NCBI RefSeq assembly: GCF_017751145.1
Contig: NZ_CP046640.1
Coordinates: 3,576,137 to 3,640,136 of the forward strand
Length of the DNA stretch: 64,000 bases
Source: Iocasia fonsfrigidae
GTDB lineage: Bacteria > Bacillota > Halanaerobiia > Halanaerobiales > DTU029
Reading direction: 5' to 3'
Below are positions 53,257 through 62,980 of this stretch, in pieces. The first letter of the stretch is position 1, and each line of letters begins with the position of its first letter. A program made the position numbers and the translations under genes. The notes beneath the pieces are model-generated. The model was not told the DNA's origin and ran no database searches. It saw only the letters and a list, made by a program, of their open reading frames with translations.

Positions 53257-54345
53257 TTACATTTTAATATAATTTAGTGGATTTACCGGCTGTCCATTAA
53301 TCTGAATCTCAAAATGGAGATGAGGACCAGTAGAGTTTCCAGTATTACCAGATAGGGCAATAGCCTGTCCCCTCTCTACCCGCTGTCCACTACTTACAAG
53401 CAGTTTAGAGTTATGAGCATAAAGCGACCGAACCCCTCTTTCATGTTCTATAATAACTGTATTACCATAACCCGATGCCCAACCACCATAAATAATCTTG
53501 CCACTACGAGCCGCCCTTATCCTTGTCCCTGTATTAACTGCAAAGTCTATTCCTTCATGCATCCTACCCCATCTCATCCCAAAATATGAAGAAATACGGG
53601 CATCAATCGGTTTGATAAAATGCTGGCTCAGCCTTTCCTGATAGCCAAACTCTGGTTTAGCACCTGGCAGTAAAACCACCTTACCTGGTTTAACTAAATC
53701 AGGATTACTTATACCATTAGCCTCAATAACCTCATCTAATGATACTGCAAAATCCCTGGTAATGGTCCAGAGGTTTTCACCTGGGTTTATCTTATAAAGT
53801 ATACCTTTAACAGGTAAAATAACCAGTACATCACCAACCTGTATCCTATTCATATTATTGATATCATTGGCACCAATTAAAGTGTCAATATCAATCCTAT
53901 AGCTATTAGCAATTTCCCAGAGATTGTCACCCTTTTTAACACGGTATTCCTCAACTCTATCAAAAAGAGTAAGTTTAACCTCATCTTCCCTAATGTTAGA
54001 CGGCTTTAAAACATCAGTCATTTCCTGCCCATTTGTATCTGTCCTTAAAGAATCCAGGGCTTCAGGAGTCTCCGCATCACCCACAGATGTCAGCAGGTTT
54101 TTTTCTTCTTTTATTAAATCTATCTTCTCTGTTAATTCAAGTTGTTCTCCTTCAACATCCTGTTCTTCATCATTTGTTTGAACTATATCTGTATCAAATA
54201 ACTTGTCCACCTCAACAGCATCATCAATTTGAATATCCTGTACTGGAAGACGCTTGGCTTCATTATCATAACCAGATATAAGGCTGTAATCTGGTAGTAA
54301 CAATAGTAGACTAATTATAAAAACAGTTATTATCAGCTTTTTCAA
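53257..54345 (-). CDS. LysM-M23 murein endopeptidase
   Basis: A 362-residue exported protein. An N-terminal membrane/signal helix (residues 4-20) is followed by an acidic linker, two LysM peptidoglycan-binding repeats (EYRVKKGDNLWEIANSYRID near 131-178; YKINPGENLWTITRDFAV near 184-229) and a C-terminal M23 lysostaphin-like peptidase. Its zinc ligands are in MHEGIDFAV and the HLHFEI motif. It cuts peptide bridges or acts as a wall-remodelling activator. It lies 94 bp upstream of cheY on the same strand. Confidence 0.9.
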   Translation of the reverse strand: MKKLIITVFIISLLLLLPDYSLISGYDNEAKRLPVQDIQIDDAVEVDKLFDTDIVQTNDEEQDVEGEQLELTEKIDLIKEEKNLLTSVGDAETPEALDSLRTDTNGQEMTDVLKPSNIREDEVKLTLFDRVEEYRVKKGDNLWEIANSYRIDIDTLIGANDINNMNRIQVGDVLVILPVKGILYKINPGENLWTITRDFAVSLDEVIEANGISNPDLVKPGKVVLLPGAKPEFGYQERLSQHFIKPIDARISSYFGMRWGRMHEGIDFAVNTGTRIRAARSGKIIYGGWASGYGNTVIIEHERGVRSLYAHNSKLLVSSGQRVERGQAIALSGNTGNSTGPHLHFEIQINGQPVNPLNYIKM

Positions 54346-54470
54346 TTAAGCCACCTCCATAAATATAAATAGTATAAATAATATAAATGCATGATCATTT
54401 TATCTTAACTATCCAATTAAATCAAGGACAAAAGTACTATTCCAGATAATATTTCTCTAAAAAATAGTGA

Positions 54471-54492
54471 AAACCCCGGTTTCCCGGGGTTT
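54471..54492 (-). terminator. Terminator after the epimerase remnant
   Basis: AAACCCCGG / CCGGGGTTT stem with a short loop, then TTTTCACTATTTTTT on the minus strand. It would end transcription of the DUF5107 gene and the remnant behind it. Confidence 0.85.
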
Positions 54493-54507
54493 ATAAAAAA
54501 TATTTTT

Positions 54508-54775
54508 TTAAGATAGACTTAACTGTAGCGTGAACTCCAATGATTTTCCACGCTCTAATTGATAGACCTTACCGTTTTCTAAAGCCGTAACAACCGAATC
54601 ATAATATCCATTACTGGGTTCAAAGGCCAATTATAATTGCCTTTAAAGCCGCCTTCAATAACCCAGAAACCAAGATAGGGAAAGGCAAAACTACAACACT
54701 GATACACTTATTAAACAGCTTAATGCCTTTTACTCCTTTAAAAACTATCTCTTCAATCTTTTTTTAACTCCTAAA
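54508..54775 (-). pseudogene. Aldose-1-epimerase-like C-terminal remnant, frameshifted
   Basis: The minus strand codes, across frames, IEEIVFKGVKGIKLFN, then FAFPYLGFWVIEGGFKGNYN, then after a one-base loss FEPSNGYYDSVVTALENGKV and YQLERGKSLEFTLQLSL to a stop at 54508. The PYLGFWVIEGGFxGxYN...EPSNGYYD pattern is that of galactose-mutarotase-like proteins. At least two frameshifts and the missing N-terminus make it non-functional. It directly follows the DUF5107 gene, itself a mutarotase-fold protein. Confidence 0.7.
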
Positions 54776-54781
54776 ACGGAT

Positions 54782-57700
54782 TTATCCTGCTATTTCTTTC
54801 AGAATATCAAGGTGAACTAAAACTCCCTGGTGATTAATATTTAGATTGTGAGCCTTTGATAAATGATCCTCTGCTTTTTGATATTTACCCAACCCCAGCA
54901 GCCCAAGAGCCATTAAATAATGGCAGTGTACTTTATTCTTCTGTTCTAAATCAGCATCAAAAACAAGAAAATCAGGTAAGGAAACAGCAAAATAGTCTAT
55001 TTCTATCTTATCATCCAGGTGTGCTTTTCCATAGTCAAGTAATTTCTTGAACTTCCTGACTGCTCCAGTTTCATCACCTAGTTCCCTGAGAGCCAGTCCC
55101 TGGTAAAAAATCAAATCAGCTGGCTGGTCATTATAAAAGAACATATCTGAGGGTTCTTCCGGGCCCTGACTGGCCTTACTTAAATATTTTTCAGCCTGTT
55201 CCTTTTTACCAAGTCTTTGGTAACTTAACCCAAGATAATAATTAATATCATTTTCCTGAACAATAGGTAATTTCCCTTCGCCAAGATTTACAGGATACTC
55301 TTTGGCCTGTAACAACAAATTAACCGCCTGCTGATATTTCTCTTCCTTGACAGCCAGTCTGGCCAGCTGTAATAAGGAAAAAACATACTGGGCAGTAACC
55401 TTACCCTCACCACCTTCCCAGGGGTGAAATTTCCTTTTTTTCAGGAGTTCAAGTGCCTTCTGATATTTTCCTATATTATTATAAAGGGTAAGATATTCAT
55501 TATATAAATCATCTCTTCCCTTAATTAAAGACATATTCTCTTCAAGGAAAGCAAGCCTTTCCAGATGACCAAGCTGTATTTTTTTATATAATTGATCAAG
55601 TTCAAAAAGGACCCTGGCATCAGTGGGATTTAGTTCAAAGGCTTTCTCCAGTGAAATCCTGGCTTCAGCAGTTTTCCCTTCTTTATTATAATAGGCTAGA
55701 GCCAGATTACGGTGGACAGTAGGGAAGTCATTATCCTCTTCTCTGGCCTTTTCCCAGAGACTAAGGGCCTTTTGATATTGCTTCTTATCATAATAGAGAT
55801 TCCCCAGATAATAAGGTGCCCGCGGATCATGTTCATTAACTTCCATTGCCCTTTCCAGAACAGAGATCGAATTAGCCCTATGGGGAAAACAATAATCAGA
55901 CTGAGCCTTTACTGCTAATTCATAATATCTCCAGCTCTTATCTTCTTGCTTAATTTGCTCACAATAATATCCTAAATAATAATAAATCATAGGGTAGACT
56001 TTTTCCTTGCTAGAAGCCCTCTCAATTAATCTCTCCAGAAGGTCTACTGCCTCATTATAAAACCCTGCCTCTGCATAATCAATAGCTGTTTCCAGATAAT
56101 TATGGTGGCTGTCCCGCATAATACAGGATAGTTTTTCTTTAACAGCCTGTGCCTGCTCTTTACCCTTATTAAAAGAATTAATCAGATAAAGTTCATTGCG
56201 TACAAGAAAATCAAGTCTGTCTATTTTGAAAGTCTCCTGAGCAAAATCACGTGCTTCTTCCATTCTATTCTGCACACGGAGTATCATAGTCTTTAGATTG
56301 CGGGCCTTGATATGATGGTAGTTTTTAATAATAGACTTATCTACATATTTTAAAGCCTCACCATAATTACTTTTCAAACAGGCAATCTGGGCCAAAACAT
56401 AATACCCACTGGCCTGCCAGGCCTCATTCCAGACCGCTTGATAGAAGGCATCAAAGGCTTCATCCAGTTTACCCTGCATTTTAAGTGTTAAACCTAAATT
56501 ATAATAAGGTTCACCATTATATGGATTAGGATTTTTCCAGGTAAGTCTCTCAATTGCCCTTCTAAAATAAACCTCACTTTCAGCAAACATACCCCTTCTA
56601 AAAAGCAGTCTCCCGTAAGCATTATTAATCCGAATATCACCGGGGTCCCTTTTTAATCCCTCCAGATAATAGGGATCAGGTTCATAGGTAGCATGTCGGT
56701 ATTGTTCTAAATGAAGGCCGGTCAAGAAAAGCCTTTCATTACTATCAATTTCTGCCGGTCTAACCGCTGGTTTAGCTGGTTTAGGTACTTCTATTTCATT
56801 ATCTCTATCTGTCTGGTAAGAGATAAGCAGATCCCCTTTATCTGTAATAACCTTTAATTCACACGAATCCTTAGTCCTGTTTTCAGCAAAGTTAATTTCT
56901 TTTTTATAAACCTTTTCAGGCCCGGTAGTAACTATCTCCTTTACTAAGACATCATCACCTGAGTTTAACCTTATCTGCAAATTTTCATAGATAGAAGTAG
57001 TATAAACAGCTAGGCTGGCCTTAGCACCTGCAAACTCTAGATTTACTAAAACATCTTTATTAGCATTCTTTACTTCACCCAGTTGTTTATAGGGCATAAA
57101 ATACTGTTTAAAGGTCTTTTCTTCATAGGGTTGTAACCAGGTGAAATCAGGTTGATTATCTGTATATACCCCGGTCATTAATTCAATGTAAGGGCCATCT
57201 TCATCAGTAAGATTCCTGTACCAGGCCTGACCAAAATCCCCATTACCCCAGGTCCATTGTTTCTTACCAGGTGCAATATGATGGTCAGCTACATGTAAAA
57301 TGCCAGCTTCCCTCCCAAAATCATAGCCCCCAACAAAATCATAATCGGAATGATAAGCCATATAAGAAGTAGGTACTGGTATGTTTTTATACATGGAAAT
57401 ATCAACACCATCAGAATAATCAACTTTATAATACTCTCCAGTAGCAAGAGGAAAAGTAGAAACATCCCTTTTACCATGGTCAAAAACAGCATTAACATCT
57501 GGTGGAAAAATCGACTTATACTGATCATTAACCGCTACCGCTGGGTTGGCCCACCATAAAAAGCTCTGTGGTAGCTTAGTACCATTATAAAGCTGACCCG
57601 CTATTTCCAGATAGGCCTTATCTGGGTAAAGGGTAATTCCAGCCATCCCTTTAGTTCCATACATCCTGTCAATTTCACTCAAATAAACAGTTTTACTACC

Positions 57701-58126
57701 ATCCTCATTCTCAACTAGGGTATATTCCAATGGTGCAAAGGTGCGCGGCCTGTGATGCTGTGGCCAGTTAAACTCAATCCCTCCAGATATCCAGGGACCT
57801 GTTAAACCTACCAAGGCAGGTTTAATAACCTGATTATAATAAACAAAATCATAGCCGTTTGTCTTATCATAAGCCCGCTGAATCCTTCCACCTATCTCCG
57901 GCATAATCATAATTTTTAGATAAGGGTTTTCCAGATACACTACCCGGTATTCCTTGCTTACCTTTTTATCATAAATTTTTTCAGTAAATGGTAATGGGTA
58001 AACCTTTCCTGAGCTCCCCTGATAAACCCTTTTTTCTAAAAACATTGGATTCTTATCAGCCTCTCCGACAGGGTAAGTAGGTATCTCAAGGTCCTCTTCC
58101 CACATTTTTACATAGTCTTTTTTCAT
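54782..58126 (-). CDS. DUF5107 domain protein with long TPR array
   Basis: A 1114-residue protein without signal peptide or membrane helix. Residues ~35-370 form a DUF5107 domain, a galactose-mutarotase-like beta-sandwich (MPEIGGRIQRAYDKTNGYDF, GGIEFNWPQHHRP, GILHVADHHIAPGKK). From ~480 to the end there are about 15 tetratricopeptide repeats (e.g. PYNGEPYYNLGLTLKMQGKL, HDPRAPYYLGNLYYDKKQYQ). The role is unknown; relatives sit in plant-sugar loci. It is divergent from an AraC gene 59-137 bp away, next to araFGH, so carbohydrate sensing or modification is a guess. Confidence 0.85.
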   Translation of the reverse strand: MKKDYVKMWEEDLEIPTYPVGEADKNPMFLEKRVYQGSSGKVYPLPFTEKIYDKKVSKEYRVVYLENPYLKIMIMPEIGGRIQRAYDKTNGYDFVYYNQVIKPALVGLTGPWISGGIEFNWPQHHRPRTFAPLEYTLVENEDGSKTVYLSEIDRMYGTKGMAGITLYPDKAYLEIAGQLYNGTKLPQSFLWWANPAVAVNDQYKSIFPPDVNAVFDHGKRDVSTFPLATGEYYKVDYSDGVDISMYKNIPVPTSYMAYHSDYDFVGGYDFGREAGILHVADHHIAPGKKQWTWGNGDFGQAWYRNLTDEDGPYIELMTGVYTDNQPDFTWLQPYEEKTFKQYFMPYKQLGEVKNANKDVLVNLEFAGAKASLAVYTTSIYENLQIRLNSGDDVLVKEIVTTGPEKVYKKEINFAENRTKDSCELKVITDKGDLLISYQTDRDNEIEVPKPAKPAVRPAEIDSNERLFLTGLHLEQYRHATYEPDPYYLEGLKRDPGDIRINNAYGRLLFRRGMFAESEVYFRRAIERLTWKNPNPYNGEPYYNLGLTLKMQGKLDEAFDAFYQAVWNEAWQASGYYVLAQIACLKSNYGEALKYVDKSIIKNYHHIKARNLKTMILRVQNRMEEARDFAQETFKIDRLDFLVRNELYLINSFNKGKEQAQAVKEKLSCIMRDSHHNYLETAIDYAEAGFYNEAVDLLERLIERASSKEKVYPMIYYYLGYYCEQIKQEDKSWRYYELAVKAQSDYCFPHRANSISVLERAMEVNEHDPRAPYYLGNLYYDKKQYQKALSLWEKAREEDNDFPTVHRNLALAYYNKEGKTAEARISLEKAFELNPTDARVLFELDQLYKKIQLGHLERLAFLEENMSLIKGRDDLYNEYLTLYNNIGKYQKALELLKKRKFHPWEGGEGKVTAQYVFSLLQLARLAVKEEKYQQAVNLLLQAKEYPVNLGEGKLPIVQENDINYYLGLSYQRLGKKEQAEKYLSKASQGPEEPSDMFFYNDQPADLIFYQGLALRELGDETGAVRKFKKLLDYGKAHLDDKIEIDYFAVSLPDFLVFDADLEQKNKVHCHYLMALGLLGLGKYQKAEDHLSKAHNLNINHQGVLVHLDILKEIAG

Positions 58127-58263
58127 GATTAATCACCCCTTTTCAACTATTTACTTTAATATATAATGAACACAGCTCTATAGCAATGGAATTTAAAATA
58201 GAAAAGATGGACTATATTCTTATTATTATTGAAATTATCTTGGTCTTTTTATATAATATAATT

Positions 58264-59139
58264 ATGAAAAATATAAAAAAGAAAAGCGGATTCCAAAATG
58301 AAAAAATCTTTGTTATACCGGAGAATATTATTAAAAAAACTTCTCGTCATCCATTGTTAAAAAACCTCTATGTGACAGATATTGGTTATTTTCCTCATGC
58401 ACAATATCACTATAGAAAAAGAAAAAAAGGGAGCAAACAATATATTTTAATCTATTGTTCAAAAGGAAAGGGGATAATCACTATCAATGGACAAAAACGA
58501 AATATGGAAGAAAATACACTGCTGATCATTCCGCCTTTTTTAGCACACATCTACAGCTCTGATAACAAAGAACCCTGGTATATCTACTGGTGTCATTTTA
58601 ACGGCCAGATAGCTGGGCATTATTTGAATCTTAATAACAAAGACAGTTTAACCATTTCCAGTATAGCAGTTAATAAATTACCCCTTATTACAGGTTTTTT
58701 TGACTCAATCTTTAATGTGCTAAACAGTGGATACAGTACTAATAACCTTATTTATTCAGCACAGGCCTTTAACCATATTCTCGCTACTATCTTTTTTAAA
58801 GAGACAGGTCAAGAAGATCAAAACTATATTAATGAAACTATTAGCTATATGAAAGAAAACTTCAATAAAAAAATAAGCCTTGATAAACTGGCCAGCCAGA
58901 ACAATCTATCAAAAAGCCAGTTCAATAAACTATTTAAAGAAAAAACCGGTTTTTCACCTATTGATTATTTCATTAGGTTAAAAATCCAACAGGCCTGTAA
59001 ATACCTGGATTTAACTGGCTTACAGATAAAGGAAATTGCCGCCAGACTTGCCTATAATGACCCCTATTACTTTTCAAGAGTCTTTAAAAAAATCATGGGG
59101 ATATCACCCAGAACTTATCGAAATATTAAAAAAGGATAA
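58264..59139 (+). CDS. AraC-family transcriptional regulator
   Basis: A regulator with an N-terminal cupin-like sensor (YILIYCSKGKGIITINGQKR, ENTLLIIPPFLAHIY) and a C-terminal double helix-turn-helix (KISLDKLASQNNLSKSQFNK, KEIAARLAYNDPYYFSRVFK, ending GISPRTYRNIKKG). The 291-residue form starting at ATG 58264 has family length. A frame open from ATG 58186 adds a hydrophobic stretch, and neither start has a good ribosome site. It is divergent from the DUF5107 gene and convergent with araH; likely control of the DUF5107 and/or ara genes. Confidence 0.88.
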   Translation: MKNIKKKSGFQNEKIFVIPENIIKKTSRHPLLKNLYVTDIGYFPHAQYHYRKRKKGSKQYILIYCSKGKGIITINGQKRNMEENTLLIIPPFLAHIYSSDNKEPWYIYWCHFNGQIAGHYLNLNNKDSLTISSIAVNKLPLITGFFDSIFNVLNSGYSTNNLIYSAQAFNHILATIFFKETGQEDQNYINETISYMKENFNKKISLDKLASQNNLSKSQFNKLFKEKTGFSPIDYFIRLKIQQACKYLDLTGLQIKEIAARLAYNDPYYFSRVFKKIMGISPRTYRNIKKG

Positions 59140-59142
59140 AAA

Positions 59143-59172
59143 AAATCACTGCAGCCTACCCACAGTGATTTT
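59143..59172. terminator. Bidirectional terminator between araC-type gene and araH
   Basis: AAAATCACTG / CAGTGATTTT stem with a 10-nt loop, A-tract on one side and T-tract on the other, between convergent genes. Confidence 0.8.
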
Positions 59173-59199
59173 ACAATCTTCCTTTATATTATTGTACTC

Positions 59200-60159
59200 T
59201 TACAGATTACGCTGTTTTAATTTATCAAGATAGATAGCAATTAATAGTACTGCCCCCCTGACAACATATTGATAAAAAGTAGGGACATTTAATAGATTTA
59301 AGGCATTAGAAATCATACCCATAATCAACACACCAACAATCACACCACTCATTGTAGCTATACCACCATTTAATGACACTCCACCAAGTACACAGGCTGA
59401 AATAACATCTAACTCCAGACCCTGGGCTGCATTTGGCTGCCCACTAGTCATACGAGAAGCCAGTATAACACCAGCAAAACCTGCCATAATTCCCTGCAGA
59501 GTAAAAATAGTTATCTTGGTAAAATCTACATTAATACCTGCTAACCTGGCTGCTTTGGTATTACCACCAATCGCCAATGTGTTTTTACCAAAAACCGTAT
59601 TATTAAGTAATATCCCAAAGATAATAAAAGATATAATGATAATCCAGATCGGGGTCGGTATACCAAAAATCATGCTATTACCCAGTTTAAAGAAACCTGC
59701 TTCCCTAATACCTACTGCCCTACCACCTGACAATATAAAAGCCATTCCCCTGAAAATCATCTGGGTAGCCAGGGTAACTATTAAGGCATTTAATCCCAGT
59801 TTAGCAATGGAAAAACCATTGATTATACCAACTATACCACCACCTATAATACCGGCAAAAATACCCAGCCATACATTCCCTGTAGCATTAATAATGACCG
59901 CAGCCATAACCCCTGAAAAAGCTACTGTCGAACTTACAGATAGGTCAAAATCACCACTGCCTAGAGCAAACATCATTGTATTGGCTATAATACCTATGGT
60001 TACTACTGAAAGTGCCAGTCCCACCATATTCCTCCAGGTGAAGAAATAGGGTACAAAGATAGACAGTAAAATAAACATTACCACAAAGATAACAATTATG
60101 CTATAATTATCATAAAAATATTTTAATGATAACTTTGATTTTACTCCACTATTATCCAT
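59200..60159 (-). CDS. araH: L-arabinose-type ABC permease AraH
   Basis: A 319-residue RbsC/AraH-family permease with ~9-10 helices: FALGSGDFDLSVSSTVAFSG, GIINGFSIAKLGLNALIVTL, IAIGGNTKAARLAGINV, SRMTSGQPNAAQGLELDVIS and CVLGGVSLNGGIATMSG. It works with the ATPase and binding protein upstream. The specificity call follows the AraF-like binding protein. Gap to araG is 34 nt. Confidence 0.88.
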   Translation of the reverse strand: MDNSGVKSKLSLKYFYDNYSIIVIFVVMFILLSIFVPYFFTWRNMVGLALSVVTIGIIANTMMFALGSGDFDLSVSSTVAFSGVMAAVIINATGNVWLGIFAGIIGGGIVGIINGFSIAKLGLNALIVTLATQMIFRGMAFILSGGRAVGIREAGFFKLGNSMIFGIPTPIWIIIISFIIFGILLNNTVFGKNTLAIGGNTKAARLAGINVDFTKITIFTLQGIMAGFAGVILASRMTSGQPNAAQGLELDVISACVLGGVSLNGGIATMSGVIVGVLIMGMISNALNLLNVPTFYQYVVRGAVLLIAIYLDKLKQRNL

Positions 60160-60193
60160 ATTATCAAATCTCCCTTGCCTTAAAAATTTTATT

Positions 60194-61684
60194 TCAGGAA
60201 ACAGGCAGTGCCATGGAAAGTATCTTCTCTTCGGTTGCCTCTTCCCGGTCTAATGAACCAACAATCTCACCACTTCTCATGACAATAATCCTATCTGCAA
60301 CACCCATCACTTCAGGCAATTCACTGGAAATAAAGACTACTGCTTTACCTTCACCGGCAAGCTGGTACATTATCTTATAGATTTCATATTTAGCCCCAAC
60401 ATCTATACCCCTTGTTGGTTCATCCATTAAAAAAACCTCAACATCTTCACTCAACCAGCGTGATAAAATCACCTTCTGCTGGTTTCCACCTGACAGATTC
60501 CCGGCCAGCTGCTCCCTTGATGGGGTTTTAATATCCAGACTCTTAATAAATATATCTGTTGTCTCTTTTTCTTTCTCCTTATCCAGAAAAAGGCCAGCCT
60601 TCAGACTGTGTCGCCTACAACTTACATTAATATTCTCACTAACAGAGCGTATACCAATAATCCCTTCATCTTTTCTATCCTCTGGCAAAAGGCAGATACT
60701 ATTTTTTATAGCAGTTTTAGGGTTATTAATTTCAACCCTCTCTCCATTTACTCTAATCTCACCTGATTCTACTGCTTCCTCACCATAAATCAGTTTAAAG
60801 AGTTCTGTTCTGCCAGCCCCAACTAACCCAAAGAAACCAACCACTTCCCCAGCTGCCACTTCAAATTCAGCCTTTTTACTAATACCAGGGCCATATATAC
60901 CTTTAACCTGAAAAATTGTTTTTCCCTTATCCCGGGGTTCATAACCATAGATATCTTTAATCTCACGACCCACCATCTTCTGAACCAGCAAGTCGTGGGT
61001 AACATTTTCCATATCTCTGTATGTTTCAATATGTTTTCCATCACGAAAAACAGTACAGGCATCACATAATTTAAAGATTTCTTCCATCCTATGAGATACA
61101 TAAATAATTGCGCACCCTTGTTCTTTTAAATTATTAATAATTTTAAATAAATGTTTAACTTCCCTTTCTGATAGGGAACTTGTCGGTTCATCAAAAGCAA
61201 TTATCCTGGCATTTTGTAATAAAGCCTTACCTATCTCAACCATCTGCCGCTGGCCGATAGACAGGTCTTTAAGTTTAGTGTCAGGGTCAAAATCCTCCAT
61301 CAAACCCTCAATCTGCTGCCGGGCTTTTTCCATTAATTCATGATGGTCAACAAAACCCTTCTTATGTGGAAAATTACCGACCATCAGGTTCTCAGCTACT
61401 GTCATCTCTGGAACCAGATTTAATTCCTGGTAGATAACGGCAATACCTGTATCAAGGGCATCCCTGGTACCGCTAAAATTGCGCTGTTTACCATCTATTA
61501 TTATCTGTCCCTTGTTCGGTTGAAATGCTCCACTTAGGGTGTGTAAGAGGGTTGACTTGCCAGCACCATTTTCACCAACTAACCCATGTATGCTCCCACT
61601 ATCAACCCCAAAAGAAACCTCATCAAGGGCCTTGACACCAGGGAAAGTTTTCGTTATATTCTTAAACTCTAGATAATGACTCAT
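60194..61684 (-). CDS. araG: Sugar ABC transporter double ATPase AraG
   Basis: A 496-residue protein with two ATPase halves. First: Walker A GENGAGKSTLL, signature LSIGQRQMVEIGKAL, Walker B IIAFDEPTSSL. Second: degenerate Walker A GLVGAGRTEL, signature LSGGNQQKVILSRWL, VFLMDEPTRGIDVGAKYEIY. This is the RbsA/AraG/MglA pattern. ATG 61684 is chosen, with GAGAGGAG 8 nt upstream. Confidence 0.92.
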   Translation of the reverse strand: MSHYLEFKNITKTFPGVKALDEVSFGVDSGSIHGLVGENGAGKSTLLHTLSGAFQPNKGQIIIDGKQRNFSGTRDALDTGIAVIYQELNLVPEMTVAENLMVGNFPHKKGFVDHHELMEKARQQIEGLMEDFDPDTKLKDLSIGQRQMVEIGKALLQNARIIAFDEPTSSLSEREVKHLFKIINNLKEQGCAIIYVSHRMEEIFKLCDACTVFRDGKHIETYRDMENVTHDLLVQKMVGREIKDIYGYEPRDKGKTIFQVKGIYGPGISKKAEFEVAAGEVVGFFGLVGAGRTELFKLIYGEEAVESGEIRVNGERVEINNPKTAIKNSICLLPEDRKDEGIIGIRSVSENINVSCRRHSLKAGLFLDKEKEKETTDIFIKSLDIKTPSREQLAGNLSGGNQQKVILSRWLSEDVEVFLMDEPTRGIDVGAKYEIYKIMYQLAGEGKAVVFISSELPEVMGVADRIIVMRSGEIVGSLDREEATEEKILSMALPVS

Positions 61685-61715
61685 AATACAACTCCTCTCT
61701 TCCAAATTAAAGAGA

Positions 61716-61748
61716 ATAGGCCAGGCAGCAGTACTGCCCTGGCCCTAT
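61716..61748 (-). other. Intercistronic hairpin between araF and araG
   Basis: ATAGG(G)CCAGG(G)CAG arms pair around CAGTA. Same placement as the hairpins after dctP1 and livK. Confidence 0.65.
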
Positions 61749-61757
61749 CTATCAAAC

Positions 61758-62726
61758 TTAGTCCATTAGTTCTTCATAATTTCCTCTATGCATCAATGTA
61801 CCAGCAGTCCAGGTAACCTTTGGCGGTTCTTCCCCTTCAGCAATCCATTTATACATCAATTCAGCTGTTTCATAACCATGTTGTCTGGCACTTAATTTTA
61901 CAGAGGCATAAAAACCGGTAGGTTCATTTTTTTCAAATTCATTAATAGCAAAATTAGAACCATTAATACCAATACCAATGACCTGATCAGCACCAAAACC
62001 CTGTCCCTCCAGGGCCCTTACTGCACCAATAACTGAAGAATCATTACCACCAGCAATAATCCATTTATCTACATCTGAATGCTTAGTAATAGTGATATTT
62101 GCAGCATTAAAAGAACCTTCAGTATCAAGAGTCTTCATTGGGCTTTCATATCTATTAGCTTCTGGGAACCCCTTTTCCAGGAGCACATCTGTTGCCCCAT
62201 TAGTTCTCTCAGCAATAGTTGGTAATTGATTATAGGTCATTTCCAGATAACCTACCTCATCATAATCCCAACCCATCTCATTCATCTGTTCAACCAGGGT
62301 CTTGCCCACTAACTTACCAATATTATAAGCAGAAATACCCATATGGTGTACTTCTTCCATAGGCTGCTCATCTGAACCAACAAAGCGGTCATCAACACTC
62401 ATAAACTTTAAACCCTGCATATCTGCCCTGGCCTTAATGGCAGGACCCAGCTTAACATCAGGTGTACAGATAATAAAACCCTGGGCTCCCTGAGCAGCCA
62501 AATTATCAATAGCCGATAATACCTTTTCACCATCTGTTGTACCAATCTTTATTACCTCAAAACCATAATCTTCTCCAGCCTCTTCAGCATATCTCCACTC
62601 ATCCTGGAACCAGGCTTCTTCAGGTTGTTTAACTAAAAAACCAATTTTGACATCTGCAGCCCCGGCAATAGAAACCACACCCAAAACCATTACAACACTA
62701 AGCACAAACAATAATAATTTTTTCAA
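61758..62726 (-). CDS. araF: L-arabinose-binding protein AraF
   Basis: A 322-residue periplasmic-binding protein with signal peptide (MKKLLLFVLSVVMVLGVVSI, cut near AGA-AD). It resembles E. coli AraF throughout: VKIGFLVKQPEEAWFQDEW, GFEVIKIGTTDGEKVLSAID, GAQGFIICTPDVKLGPAI, VDDRFVG, AGGNDSSVIGAVRALEGQGF and IGIGINGSNFAINEF. The start is TTG with AGGAGG upstream. It delivers L-arabinose (or a close sugar) to AraGH. No araA, araB or araD is in the window. Confidence 0.9.
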   Translation of the reverse strand: MKKLLLFVLSVVMVLGVVSIAGAADVKIGFLVKQPEEAWFQDEWRYAEEAGEDYGFEVIKIGTTDGEKVLSAIDNLAAQGAQGFIICTPDVKLGPAIKARADMQGLKFMSVDDRFVGSDEQPMEEVHHMGISAYNIGKLVGKTLVEQMNEMGWDYDEVGYLEMTYNQLPTIAERTNGATDVLLEKGFPEANRYESPMKTLDTEGSFNAANITITKHSDVDKWIIAGGNDSSVIGAVRALEGQGFGADQVIGIGINGSNFAINEFEKNEPTGFYASVKLSARQHGYETAELMYKWIAEGEEPPKVTWTAGTLMHRGNYEELMD

Positions 62727-62881
62727 GTTTTTTCCTCCTCTAATTATTTTGTTTATTACGCGACAAAAAACCCCCTCTGAAACTAAGAACTCACTTTATG
62801 AAGTCACCCCCTTTAATACCTTAAATAACTCATAAATAAACCCTGCCTAGATAAGAATGCAAAAAGAGACCCTCTTTAACA

Positions 62882-62901
62882 AATAACCTGACCAGGTTAT
62901 T
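62882..62901 (-). other. Leader hairpin upstream of araF
   Basis: AATAACC / GGTTATT stem with hexaloop in the ~250-nt untranslated leader, followed by a second small AAAGAG/CTCTTT stem with T-run at 62864-62878. Attenuation is possible but unproven. Confidence 0.4.
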
Positions 62902-62933
62902 GATAAAAAAGGGCCTCCTTGACCTCTTTAGCA

Positions 62934-62977
62934 ATTTGTACCGACCATCAGTACAAATATAAGTATTTTATTTGTAC
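62934..62977. promoter_or_regulatory. Triple ATTTGTAC operator of araFGH
   Basis: ATTTGTAC at 62934-62941, its complement GTACAAAT at 62951-62958 and ATTTGTAC again at 62970-62977. The last one overlaps the transcription start region. The half-site equals that of Bacillus AraR operators, but spacing is wider. Confidence 0.6.
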
Positions 62978-62980
62978 AAT

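Noticed and set aside
62864-62901. Leader hairpins before araF as an ANTAR target for the adjacent regulator
   Set aside because: ANTAR targets are paired stems with hexaloops having A at position 1 and G at position 4. The first loop here is TGGTCA and the second is three bases, so the fit is poor.
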